Origin: Rhizobium sp. CC-YZS058
GTDB taxonomy: Bacteria > Pseudomonadota > Alphaproteobacteria > Rhizobiales > Rhizobiaceae
Reading direction: 5' to 3'
DNA: 64,000 nucleotides
Assembly (NCBI RefSeq): GCF_034720595.1
Contig: NZ_JAYESJ010000001.1
Coordinates: forward strand, 1,762,001 to 1,826,000
The position numbers and the translations under genes are program-made. The notes beneath the pieces were generated by a model. It was not told the origin of the DNA, made no database searches, and saw only the letters and a list, made by a program, of their open reading frames with translations. Shown one piece after another: positions 20,326-28,719 of this stretch (the first letter of the stretch is position 1; every line of letters starts with the position of its first letter).

Positions 20326-22221
20326 TCAGCGTGCCTGGGCAAGCGCCGCGTCGGCCACCTGCTGGTTGATCGTCACGCCGTAGCGGGTCTGCAGCTCGCT
20401 CACCATCTGGTCGAGGATGTCGTCGCCGCTCGCCTGGGCAATCGCCGTGATCTGCCGGTCGTCCTGGTCGAGCGCATCGCCGCCGCCGGTTTCGACCGCG
20501 GTGACCTTGATCAGGATCTGGCCTTCGCCATCCTGGCCGGCGGCGTTGGTGACAAGGCCGTTCGGCCCGGCAAAGGCGGCTGCGATGGCGGCCGCGGAGA
20601 GCGCGGGGTCCTGCTGCGTGTTGCGGCGCAGGCCTGTCTTGGTCTCGACGGCAAGTCCGAGCTCGCCGGCAATGGTCTGCAGCGTCTCGCCCTTGGCGAC
20701 GCGGGCCTTCAGTTCCTCGGCCTTCTTGGCCAGTTCGGCACGCTGCTGCTCGGCCGTCCAGTCGGCGACGGCGCGCTCGCGCGCTTCGTCCAGCGTCCGG
20801 TCGCGCGCGGCGGTAATGTCCTCGACGTCGAACCAGACATAGCCTTCGCGGCCGAGATTGACCGGCAGCGTCTGGTCGCCCGGCGTCGTGCGGAACACTT
20901 CCGTCAGCAGCTCCTGCTCCTGCGGCAGGCCTTGCACCTTTTCGCCCTGCTCGTCATTGCCGCGCTGGTCGATGGCCGCGATCTCGACAAGCTTCAGATT
21001 GGCCTGGTCGGCCGCTTCCTTCAGCGTCGCACCGGTGTTGCGGCTGTCTTCGAACTTGTCATGGATCGCCATGATCTCGGAGGCGGCGTTGGCGAGCGCC
21101 AGTTCCTGGCGCAGCTCGTCCCGAACCTCCTCGAAGGGGCGGGTTGCGGCGGGGCGGATATTGGTGGCCCGCAGGATGACCGGGCCGAAGGGGCCCTCGA
21201 CCACGGGCGAGGTGCCGCCAGCGGCGGGGATCGCGAAGGCGGCTTCGGCGATCTTGGCATCGGGGATGCGGCCGCGGGTCAGGTCGCCGAGCAGCACGTC
21301 GCCGGCGGTCTTGCCCTGTTCGGTCACCAGCGCGTCGAAGCTGGTGCCTGCGGCGAGCTTGGCGGCGGCCGCATCGGCGTCAGCCTTGGTCGGAAAGGCG
21401 AGCTGCTCGATCGTGCGGGTCTCCGGCGTCGAATAGCTGGCCTTGCGCTTCTCATAGTCGGCGCGCAGCTCCTCCTCGGTCACGGCCGAGGGATTGGCGA
21501 TATCGGCCGGCTCGAGCTTCACATAGCTGAACTTGCGGAATTCCGGCGCACGGTAATCGGCCTTGTGTTCCTCGAACCAAGGCTGCAGCACCTCGTCGGA
21601 AGGGGCCTTGATCGGGTCGACATTGGCGTTCGACAGGAGGAGATAATCGATGGTGCGCGTCTCGTTGCGATAGGTCTTCAGCGCGTCCACGAGAACCGCT
21701 GGCGGCGTGAACCCGTCGGACACGGCCTCGACGACCTGCGAGCGCACGGCGACCTGGCTGCGGTTGGTGATGTAATCCGCCTCGCGCAGGCCGGCATTGC
21801 GCAGCACGCTTGAGAAGATTTCGCGGTTGAACTGGCCGTTGACGCCGCGGAAAGCCGGGTCCTGGCTGATCAGCGTCGCCAGCCGATCCTGCGACAGGCC
21901 GAGCTTCAGATCGCGCGACAGCTGATCCAGCGTCGCACCGGCGACGAGCTGGGAATAGACCTGCTGCTCGACGCCGAAGGCGCGGGCCTGGTCGCGCGTC
22001 AGCCTCGTGCCGAACTGACGGGAAAGCTGGGCGAGCTGGCGCTCATAGGCCAGCCGGAAATCGGCCGGGCCGACGGTGACGTCGCCGACGGTGACGACCG
22101 AATTGGATGCGCCGGCATGGATCGAGCTCTGCACACCCCAGACGGCGAAGGAGGCGACCAGAACCAACAAAAGTCCCTTGACCACCCAGGTCTGCGCACC
22201 GCGCCTCAAAGCTTCGAGCAT
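20326..22221 (-). CDS. ppiD: PpiD-type membrane-anchored periplasmic peptidyl-prolyl isomerase / foldase
   Basis: About 631 residues from the ATG at 22221, which gives the standard N-terminus [18 protein letters not shown]; an ATG 21 bp upstream is an alternative. A single transmembrane anchor lies at about residues 13-31, followed by a SurA-type N-terminal chaperone region ([18 protein letters not shown], about 50-170). A parvulin-like rotamase domain occupies about 230-370. Proteins of this type help outer-membrane and secreted proteins fold as they leave SecYEG. It is the first gene of a tight run with trpD, trpC, moaC and moeA. In other rhizobia I recall tpiA divergent from it; here a membrane protein gene on the same strand precedes it. 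Confidence 0.88.
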   Translation of the reverse strand: MLEALRRGAQTWVVKGLLLVLVASFAVWGVQSSIHAGASNSVVTVGDVTVGPADFRLAYERQLAQLSRQFGTRLTRDQARAFGVEQQVYSQLVAGATLDQLSRDLKLGLSQDRLATLISQDPAFRGVNGQFNREIFSSVLRNAGLREADYITNRSQVAVRSQVVEAVSDGFTPPAVLVDALKTYRNETRTIDYLLLSNANVDPIKAPSDEVLQPWFEEHKADYRAPEFRKFSYVKLEPADIANPSAVTEEELRADYEKRKASYSTPETRTIEQLAFPTKADADAAAAKLAAGTSFDALVTEQGKTAGDVLLGDLTRGRIPDAKIAEAAFAIPAAGGTSPVVEGPFGPVILRATNIRPAATRPFEEVRDELRQELALANAASEIMAIHDKFEDSRNTGATLKEAADQANLKLVEIAAIDQRGNDEQGEKVQGLPQEQELLTEVFRTTPGDQTLPVNLGREGYVWFDVEDITAARDRTLDEARERAVADWTAEQQRAELAKKAEELKARVAKGETLQTIAGELGLAVETKTGLRRNTQQDPALSAAAIAAAFAGPNGLVTNAAGQDGEGQILIKVTAVETGGGDALDQDDRQITAIAQASGDDILDQMVSELQTRYGVTINQQVADAALAQAR

Positions 22222-22292
22222 CGTCTCTATCGTCCTCGCCATGCCATCCGAAGGCAGGGCTTTTTTCAAGCCTGCTGCCTCGATCTCCGATA

Positions 22293-22336
22293 CATGCGCA
22301 AGCGCATGCACCGGCCCCCCGAACGGTGGGCCGGTG
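22293..22336. other. Two adjacent palindromes between the GT-C-like gene and ppiD
   Basis: CATGCGC-AA-GCGCATG (22293-22308) is directly followed by CACCGGCCC...GGGCCGGTG (22309-22317 / 22328-22336), a perfect 9-bp stem. No T-tract is seen in either direction. The second may terminate the upstream membrane-protein gene. The first looks more like a protein-binding dyad in the ppiD leader. Confidence 0.45.
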
Positions 22337-22381
22337 TCGTTCCTTAGAACAAACTCCCGATGATGAGAAGGGGCCGAACTC

Positions 22382-24130
22382 TCAGCGCGCCTTCACGAGA
22401 TCGTTGCGGATGAAGGCTTCGCTGCAGGGGGTCAGCGCGATGCGCTGATGGGTACCGGCCAGGCTCGGCTCGTAGAGCGCGCGCAGCGCTTCGCGCGTCG
22501 TCGTGACGGGGCAGGTGGGCAGGATCGCTACATCGACCGCAGACAGCGCCGCCGTCACGGCCTGGTCGACCGGGGGCACGGCACGGAACGGATCCGCCCC
22601 GATCGCCACGGCCTTCGGGGCATGGCGATCCATCAGATAGGGGTAGGGGTTGGTGAAGTCGATGTTGAACAGCGTTTCGAAGTGCACGCCATGGTCGGCC
22701 TCGTACGCCTTGAGCGCCCCGACCGTCCGGTCCACCTGCCTTAGCCAGCCGGCCTGGAAGTCATAGTCGCTGAAGAGCAGGAAGGAGCCATGTTCGCCGG
22801 CAGCGGCGATCTCCCGATAGGCGGCGCGCTGGTCGACATAGATCCGGTCCATCCGCTCGGCGCGCAGCGCCATGAAGGGGCGAAGGTTGACGGCGCCCAT
22901 GGTTTTCAAATGCGCGCTCTCCAGCCGGACATTGCCGACCGTACCGATCCAGGCGCGCCCGGCCTTCTGCACGAGGGTTGAGACCTGCGGCAGAACGAGC
23001 GCCAGTGCCAGAACCGCAACGGTGGCCTGACCCCTACTTGGCGACGGCCCCTCCATGCGGTCCGCCAGGATGGCGATCAGCAGCGGCCAGACGAAGATCA
23101 GCGCCTGGCTGCCGGTGTTCTGGCTTTCGAACAGCAGGCCGGCCACCAGGAAGGCGAGAAGCCAGAGGCTCGGATGGTCGAGGAGACGGGTGAGGGCTGC
23201 AAGCGACCGCTTGCGCCGGAGGATCGCAAGGCGCTGGGCGAGGAGGGCGCGGTCGAGAACGAAGAGCGCTGCGGCAAGCAGCACGATCGCAAGCGCGGCC
23301 CCGAAATTGAGGGACGCGGCCTGAAGCAGGCGCGGCATCAGGCTGCCCTCGTTGACCTCGACGAGCGCAAGGATGTTGCCGAGATAGGCGGAGACAAGGC
23401 CGAAGCCTATTTCCAACAGGCCGAGCGCGACAAGCACGATCAGGGCCGCCGCCACACCGGCTCTCAAGCTCAGGCGACCGGCGATCAGCGCCATGAAGCA
23501 CAGCGCCGTGCCGGCCACGGCGCCGGTCACCTTCGTCAGGAACAGGGCCAGCATGCCGAGCGCCACCGCGGCGATCAACAACCGCGTCTGCTCGATGAAG
23601 AGGAGTGCTGCGGCCAGAACATAGAGAAGCTGGCAGACCTGCCGGTTGTAGATGCCGAACCCGTCGGAACCCGGGAAGGGATAGAACTCGCCGAGATTGA
23701 AAGGCAGCAGCGAGAAGAACAGGAAGGGGATGAGCAGGGCGAAGGCGATGAGGACGGATCGGCGGGAGACGTCGATCAGCACAAGGGCCATCAGCGGCGC
23801 GGACACGAAGAGCAGCGACCAGCTGGACAGGAGGAGGGGACTGCCGGACGGGAAGAGCTTCAAGGCCAGCGCAAAGACATAATAGCCGAGCGCGCCGACG
23901 GGCGCGAAGAAATCGACCGAGGGTATCTGCCCATCATGGATGCGATTGGCCGCATCGAGATAGAGATACTGATCCCAGAACATCGGGCCGATCGGCTGCG
24001 GGATCGTGACGATCAGGAAGAGCGGCAGCAGAATCAGTGCCCCGATCAGCACGAGAAGCGGGCTGAAGCGGCGGGTCGGGCGGGCAAATCGTCTGTCGAG
24101 CGGAAGGGGCACAGGCGAAGACACGGTCAT
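22382..24130 (-). CDS. Polytopic membrane protein, probable GT-C fold glycosyltransferase (GT39/Pmt-like)
   Basis: 582 residues from the ATG at 24130, chosen for a GAGG 6 bp upstream; an ATG 12 bp earlier lacks a ribosome binding site. The first transmembrane helix (LLVLIGALILLPLFLIVTI) is followed by an extracytoplasmic loop with FWDQYLYLDAANRIHDGQIP and VDFFAPVG. This resembles the acidic first loop of GT-C enzymes that use lipid-linked sugars, where an aspartate is catalytic. Around ten hydrophobic segments follow, then a soluble C-terminal domain from about residue 400 (YVDQRAAYREIAAAGEHG). The specific role is unknown. It is divergent from glmU across 250 bp. Confidence 0.6.
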   Translation of the reverse strand: MTVSSPVPLPLDRRFARPTRRFSPLLVLIGALILLPLFLIVTIPQPIGPMFWDQYLYLDAANRIHDGQIPSVDFFAPVGALGYYVFALALKLFPSGSPLLLSSWSLLFVSAPLMALVLIDVSRRSVLIAFALLIPFLFFSLLPFNLGEFYPFPGSDGFGIYNRQVCQLLYVLAAALLFIEQTRLLIAAVALGMLALFLTKVTGAVAGTALCFMALIAGRLSLRAGVAAALIVLVALGLLEIGFGLVSAYLGNILALVEVNEGSLMPRLLQAASLNFGAALAIVLLAAALFVLDRALLAQRLAILRRKRSLAALTRLLDHPSLWLLAFLVAGLLFESQNTGSQALIFVWPLLIAILADRMEGPSPSRGQATVAVLALALVLPQVSTLVQKAGRAWIGTVGNVRLESAHLKTMGAVNLRPFMALRAERMDRIYVDQRAAYREIAAAGEHGSFLLFSDYDFQAGWLRQVDRTVGALKAYEADHGVHFETLFNIDFTNPYPYLMDRHAPKAVAIGADPFRAVPPVDQAVTAALSAVDVAILPTCPVTTTREALRALYEPSLAGTHQRIALTPCSEAFIRNDLVKAR

Positions 24131-24380
24131 CACAAGCCTCATGCAAGTGGGTGTTGTCCTGCTATGGCACTCTTCCCCTTTGCGGCCGGTAAATTTTATC
24201 ATTCGAATGTGACCGGACGCCGTGTCCCGCAGGCTTTTCGGTCTCCTCTGCGAAGAGCCGTTTGTCTGTCCCGGCTTTTGCTCTATGAGGCGGGGAACCG
24301 GATTCGCGCCTCGGGCTTTGCTCACAGTCCGATGCGGACCACAGGCGGCGCGGCTGCGCCGGGGAAGGAAGCTCGAAACC

Positions 24381-25742
24381 ATGGCTCGTCGCTGTCTCGC
24401 CATCGTCCTCGCCGCCGGCGAGAGCACCCGCATGAAATCCTCGCTCTCCAAGGTACTGCACCCGCTCGCCGGCCGTCCGCTGATCGGCCATGTGATGGAG
24501 ACGCTCAGCCGCGCGGGCGTCGACCATGCCGCGCTGGTGCTCGGGCGCGATGCCGCCTCGGTCGAAAAGGCCGCGGCCCGCCCCGACCTGCCGACCACCA
24601 CCGTCATCCAGACCGAACGGCTCGGCACCGGCCACGCCGTGCTGGCCGCCCGGTCCGCGATCGAAGCCGGCTATGACGACCTGATCGTCGTCTTCGGCGA
24701 TACGCCGCTCGTCACCCCGGAAACCTTGGCCAAGGCGCGTGCGCCCCTTTCGCAGGGCCATGATGTCGTCGTCGTCGGCTTCCGCACTGCCGCCCCCACC
24801 GGCTACGGCCGGCTGCTCATCGAGGACGGGGCCCTCGTCGCGATCCGCGAGGAGAAGGATGCGAGCGATGCGGAACGCAGGATCGATTTCTGCAATGGCG
24901 GGCTGATGGCGATCGATGGCCGCAAAGCCCTGGCGCTCCTGTCGGAGATCGGCAATGCCAATGCCAAGGGCGAATATTACCTGACCGATATCGTCGAGGT
25001 GGCGCGTGCCCGCGGTGGCCGGGCGGTGGCGATTGAAGCCCCGGAAGCCGAGCTGATGGGCTGCAACACGCGTGCCGAACTGGCGCGGATCGAAGCCGCC
25101 TGGCAGCAGACCCGCCGGCACGACATGATGCTCGCCGGTGTGACGATGATCGCGCCGGAGACCGTCTTCCTCTCTCATGACACGGTGCTCGGCCAGGATG
25201 TGGTGGTCGAACCGAATGTGGTCTTCGGCCCCGGTGTCACCGTCGAGCCCGATGTCCTCATCCACGCCTTTTCCCATCTCGAAGGCGCGCATGTCGCGTC
25301 CGGGGCGAGCGTCGGCCCCTATGCGCGGCTTCGGCCCGGTGCCAGGCTGCAGGAAAAATCGAAGGTCGGCAATTTCTGCGAGGTCAAGCAGGCCGAGATC
25401 GGGGCGGGCGCCAAGGTCAATCACCTCAGTTACATCGGTGATGCGTCGGTGGGAGCGGAGACCAACATCGGCGCCGGCACGATCACCTGCAATTACGACG
25501 GCGTGAACAAGCATGTGACGAAGATCGGGGCCAACGCCTTCATCGGCTCGAATTCCGCCCTGGTTGCCCCCGTCTCGATCGGCGACGGCGCACTGGTTGC
25601 CTCCGGCAGTGTTATCACCGCCGATGTGCCGGCCGATGCGGTGGCCTTCGGCCGCGCGCGCCAGGAGGTGAAGGAAGGGCGCGCGGCCCTTCTGCGCGAG
25701 CGGTACCGGGCCGAAAAGGCCGCCCGGCAAAAGGCGAAATAG
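24381..25742 (+). CDS. glmU: Bifunctional GlmU: GlcN-1-P acetyltransferase / GlcNAc-1-P uridyltransferase
   Basis: 453-residue enzyme making UDP-GlcNAc. The N-terminal pyrophosphorylase domain shows [20 protein letters not shown] (residues 8-27) and VFGDTPLV. The C-terminal left-handed beta-helix acetyltransferase domain (about 240-453) has [24 protein letters not shown] and [13 protein letters not shown]. The ATG at 24381 with GGAAG upstream is the family start. glmS follows on the same strand after 113 bp, so the two ends of the hexosamine pathway are clustered. The product feeds peptidoglycan and the LpxA reaction. Confidence 0.96.
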   Translation: MARRCLAIVLAAGESTRMKSSLSKVLHPLAGRPLIGHVMETLSRAGVDHAALVLGRDAASVEKAAARPDLPTTTVIQTERLGTGHAVLAARSAIEAGYDDLIVVFGDTPLVTPETLAKARAPLSQGHDVVVVGFRTAAPTGYGRLLIEDGALVAIREEKDASDAERRIDFCNGGLMAIDGRKALALLSEIGNANAKGEYYLTDIVEVARARGGRAVAIEAPEAELMGCNTRAELARIEAAWQQTRRHDMMLAGVTMIAPETVFLSHDTVLGQDVVVEPNVVFGPGVTVEPDVLIHAFSHLEGAHVASGASVGPYARLRPGARLQEKSKVGNFCEVKQAEIGAGAKVNHLSYIGDASVGAETNIGAGTITCNYDGVNKHVTKIGANAFIGSNSALVAPVSIGDGALVASGSVITADVPADAVAFGRARQEVKEGRAALLRERYRAEKAARQKAK

Positions 25743-25746
25743 GCCC

Positions 25747-25771
25747 GTCAGGCGGGACGTTACCGCCTGAC
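25747..25771 (+). terminator. Hairpin after glmU
   Basis: GTCAGGCGG (25747-25755) and CCGCCTGAC (25763-25771) form a perfect 9-bp stem with a 7-nt loop, 4 bp after the glmU stop. No T-run follows, so it may process the RNA or attenuate rather than fully terminate before glmS. Confidence 0.55.
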
Positions 25772-25855
25772 TCTCAAAGTGAGCTTCGGACCCGTTTTCT
25801 GCGTGCGCGGAACAGGCTAGCAAGCCTCGCAAGACAGAAGATTTTGGAGAAGCTC

Positions 25856-27682
25856 ATGTGCGGCATCGTCGGCATCGTCGGCAATTCAGCGGTTTCGCAG
25901 CGACTGGTTGAGGCGCTGAAGCGGCTGGAATATCGCGGCTATGATTCCTCCGGCGTCGCCACCTTGAATGAAGGCCGGCTGGATCGCCGCCGCGCCGAGG
26001 GCAAGCTCTTCAACCTCGAGACCAAGCTTGCCGCTCTCCCGCTCGGCGGTACGATCGGCATCGCCCATACCCGCTGGGCCACCCATGGCGCACCGACCGA
26101 GATCAACGCCCATCCGCATTTCGTGGGCGGCGTCGCGGTTGTCCATAACGGGATCATCGAGAATTTTTCCGAGATCAAGGACGAGCTGATCGCCGGCGGT
26201 GCGACCTTCGTCACCCAGACGGATACCGAAGTCGTGGCGCAATTGCTGGCCCGGCTGCGGCGCGAAGGGCTGGCGCCGCGCGCTGCCATGCAGGCCATGC
26301 TCGCCCGCGTCACCGGCGCCTATGCCCTCGCGGTCCTGTTCGATGATCTGCCGGATGCGATCCTCGCCGCCCGGTCCGGCCCGCCGCTCGCCATCGGGCA
26401 CGGTCGCGGCGAAATGTTCCTCGGTTCGGACGCCATCGCGCTCTCGCCCTTCACCAACGACATCACCTATCTGATCGACGGCGACTGGGCCGTGCTGTCG
26501 CAGACCGGCGTCGAGATTTTCGACCGGGCCGGCAACCCCGTCTCGCGGCCGCGCCAGGTCTCCCAGGCGGCCGCCTATCTGGTCGACAAGGGCAATCACC
26601 GCCATTTCATGGAGAAGGAAATCTACGAACAGCCGGAGGTGATCTCCCACGCGCTCGGCCATTACGTCGATTTCATCGAGAACCGCGTCCGCCCCTCGGC
26701 CGCAGCGATCGACTTCGCGGCCATTTCCAGCCTTGCCATGTCCGCCTGCGGGACGGCCTATCTGGCCGGACTGATCGGCAAATACTGGTTCGAGCGCTAT
26801 GCCCGCCTGCCGGTGGAAATCGACGTCGCCTCGGAGTTCCGCTATCGCGACATCCCGTTGTCTCCGGCCTCCGCAGCGCTGTTCATTTCGCAGTCGGGGG
26901 AGACTGCCGACACGCTGGCATCGCTGCGCTATTGCCGGGAGGCCGGGCTGACGATCGGCACGGTCGTCAATGCGCGCGAATCGAGCATGGCGCGGGAATC
27001 GGATGCCGTCTTCCCGATCATGGCCGGGCCGGAGATCGGCGTTGCCTCGACCAAGGCCTTCACCTGCCAGCTCGCCGTTCTGGCGGCCCTTGCCATCGGG
27101 GCCGGCCGCGCGCGCGGCACGGTGTCGGCGGAGGAAGAGCAGGCGCTGGTGCGTCATCTCGTGGAAATGCCGCGCATCATGGCCCGCGTCCTCAACGCCA
27201 TCCAGCCGGATATGGAGAGCCTGTCGCGCGAGCTGTCGCGCTGCCGCGACGTCCTCTATCTCGGCCGGGGCACCGCCTATCCGCTGGCGCTGGAAGGGGC
27301 GCTGAAGCTCAAGGAAATCTCCTATATCCACGCCGAAGGCTATGCGGCGGGCGAGCTCAAGCACGGCCCGATCGCGCTGATCGACGAAAACATGCCGGTG
27401 ATCGTCATCGCCCCGCACGACCGCTTCTTCGACAAGACCGTGTCCAACATGCAGGAAGTGGCGGCGCGCGGCGGCAGGATCGTCTTCATCACCGATGAGA
27501 AGGGGGCGGCCGCCTCCAAGCTCGCCACCATGCGCACCATCGTGCTGCCGACGGTCGACGAGCTGATCGCTCCGATGATCTTCTCGCTGCCCATCCAGCT
27601 GATCGCCTATCATACGGCGGTTTTCATGGGCACGGATGTCGACCAGCCACGCAATTTGGCCAAATCCGTCACGGTCGAGTGA
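25856..27682 (+). CDS. glmS: Glutamine-fructose-6-phosphate aminotransferase (isomerizing)
   Basis: 608-residue enzyme making glucosamine-6-phosphate from fructose-6-phosphate and glutamine, the entry to the hexosamine pathway. The start at 25856 is fixed by MCGIVGIVGN: after methionine removal Cys becomes the N-terminal nucleophile of the glutaminase domain (about 1-230). A GGAG lies just upstream. Two SIS domains follow (SACGTAYLAG and ISQSGETADTLASLRY in the first), and the protein ends DVDQPRNLAKSVTVE as expected. No glmS ribozyme is expected in this phylum, and I saw no ribozyme-like leader. Confidence 0.97.
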   Translation: MCGIVGIVGNSAVSQRLVEALKRLEYRGYDSSGVATLNEGRLDRRRAEGKLFNLETKLAALPLGGTIGIAHTRWATHGAPTEINAHPHFVGGVAVVHNGIIENFSEIKDELIAGGATFVTQTDTEVVAQLLARLRREGLAPRAAMQAMLARVTGAYALAVLFDDLPDAILAARSGPPLAIGHGRGEMFLGSDAIALSPFTNDITYLIDGDWAVLSQTGVEIFDRAGNPVSRPRQVSQAAAYLVDKGNHRHFMEKEIYEQPEVISHALGHYVDFIENRVRPSAAAIDFAAISSLAMSACGTAYLAGLIGKYWFERYARLPVEIDVASEFRYRDIPLSPASAALFISQSGETADTLASLRYCREAGLTIGTVVNARESSMARESDAVFPIMAGPEIGVASTKAFTCQLAVLAALAIGAGRARGTVSAEEEQALVRHLVEMPRIMARVLNAIQPDMESLSRELSRCRDVLYLGRGTAYPLALEGALKLKEISYIHAEGYAAGELKHGPIALIDENMPVIVIAPHDRFFDKTVSNMQEVAARGGRIVFITDEKGAAASKLATMRTIVLPTVDELIAPMIFSLPIQLIAYHTAVFMGTDVDQPRNLAKSVTVE

Positions 27683-27743
27683 GGGGATTGTGCAGCGCAG
27701 TTTCCCGATTTACCGCACGGCAGCAAACTCCTAAGATCGGCGC

Positions 27744-28457
27744 ATGACCGAGACCTCGCCCCGCCTGTCATTTGCCACCCGGCTCAGGAACAACTTCCTG
27801 GCGGGCCTCGTCATCTGCGCGCCGATCGCCATCACCATCTGGCTCACCTGGACCTTCATCCGCTGGGCCGACAGCTGGGTGAAGCCCTATATTCCGGCCC
27901 GCTACAATCCGGAAAGCTATCTCAACTTCGCGGTGCCGGGCTTCGGCCTTTTGATCGCGCTGATCGTCATCACCATCATCGGCTTTCTCGGCAAGAACCT
28001 GATCGGCCGCTCGATCGTCGATTTCGGCGAATCCATCATGGACCGCATGCCGCTGGTGCGCGGCCTCTATCGCAGTTTGAAGCAGATTTTCGAAACGGTG
28101 CTGAAGGACCAGGGTACGCCCTTCAACAAGGCGGCGCTGATCGAATATCCGAGCGCGGGGCTCTGGTCGCTGGTCTTCATCGCCACCGACGCCAAGGGCG
28201 AGGTCGCCTCCAAATTCGACGCCATGGGCCGCGACATGGTCGCCTGCTTCATGCCGCCGACGCCGGTGCCGACGGCCGGCTTCCTCGTTTTCGTCGAGCG
28301 GGAAAAGATCGTGCCGCTCGACATGAGCCCGGAGGATGCCGCCAAGCTCGTCATCTCCGTCGGCCTCGTCACCCCTCCGGAGGGCCCGCCCATCCCCCGC
28401 CGCAGCCGCCGCGCTGCCGCGGCGCCGGTGGTCGAGCAGGAGCGGACGGGGGGCTGA
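27744..28457 (+). CDS. DUF502 family membrane protein
   Basis: 237-residue protein with two transmembrane segments (about residues 18-38, FLAGLVICAPIAITIWLTW, and 65-85, GFGLLIALIVITIIGFLG). The DUF502 signature region runs through GRSIVDFGESIMDRMPLVRGLYRSLKQI. The C-terminal soluble part contains CFMPPTPVPTAGFLVFV, also conserved in the family. Its biochemical function is not established. It follows glmS by 61 bp. The last 30 residues are proline/arginine/alanine rich and probably unstructured. Confidence 0.85.
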   Translation: MTETSPRLSFATRLRNNFLAGLVICAPIAITIWLTWTFIRWADSWVKPYIPARYNPESYLNFAVPGFGLLIALIVITIIGFLGKNLIGRSIVDFGESIMDRMPLVRGLYRSLKQIFETVLKDQGTPFNKAALIEYPSAGLWSLVFIATDAKGEVASKFDAMGRDMVACFMPPTPVPTAGFLVFVEREKIVPLDMSPEDAAKLVISVGLVTPPEGPPIPRRSRRAAAAPVVEQERTGG

Positions 28458-28494
28458 AGGGGCCGTTTCGGACTCTTTGGCCTCGGCGGAAAAA

Positions 28495-28687
28495 CCCCCT
28501 CTGGGCTGCCGCCCATCTCCCTCACATGGGGGGAGAGACCCAGAGGCGACCGCTCGCCGAAATCTCTGGCCTCGATACCTGAAGGGTCGCTCAGACTTGT
28601 CTGCCGAAGAGGGAGCTCCTCTCGCTGGGAGCAGGCCCACGGTTTCTGCCCCTGATGTGGGGGAGATGGCCGGCAGGCCAGAGAGGG
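28495..28687. repeat. Rhizobial-type intergenic palindromic repeat (RIME-like)
   Basis: The two ends are imperfect inverted copies of each other. The left end begins CCCCCTCTGGGCTGCC then GCCCATCTCCCTCACATGGG (28495-28530). The right end, read on the minus strand, begins CCCTCTCTGGCCTGCCGGCC then ATCTCCCCCACATC (28654-28687). Such sequences recur between genes in many Rhizobiaceae and resemble the elements described as RIMEs. The element is non-coding and sits between the convergent stops of the DUF502 gene and recG. I found no second copy in the window. Confidence 0.7.
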
Positions 28688-28719
28688 TCTTCCTTTCAGT
28701 CTCTTGAACGACGACCCCT

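Noticed and set aside
25742..25855. glmS ribozyme upstream of glmS
   Set aside because: The 113-bp gap is too short and lacks the ribozyme core; such ribozymes are typical of Gram-positive bacteria. Only a simple hairpin is present.
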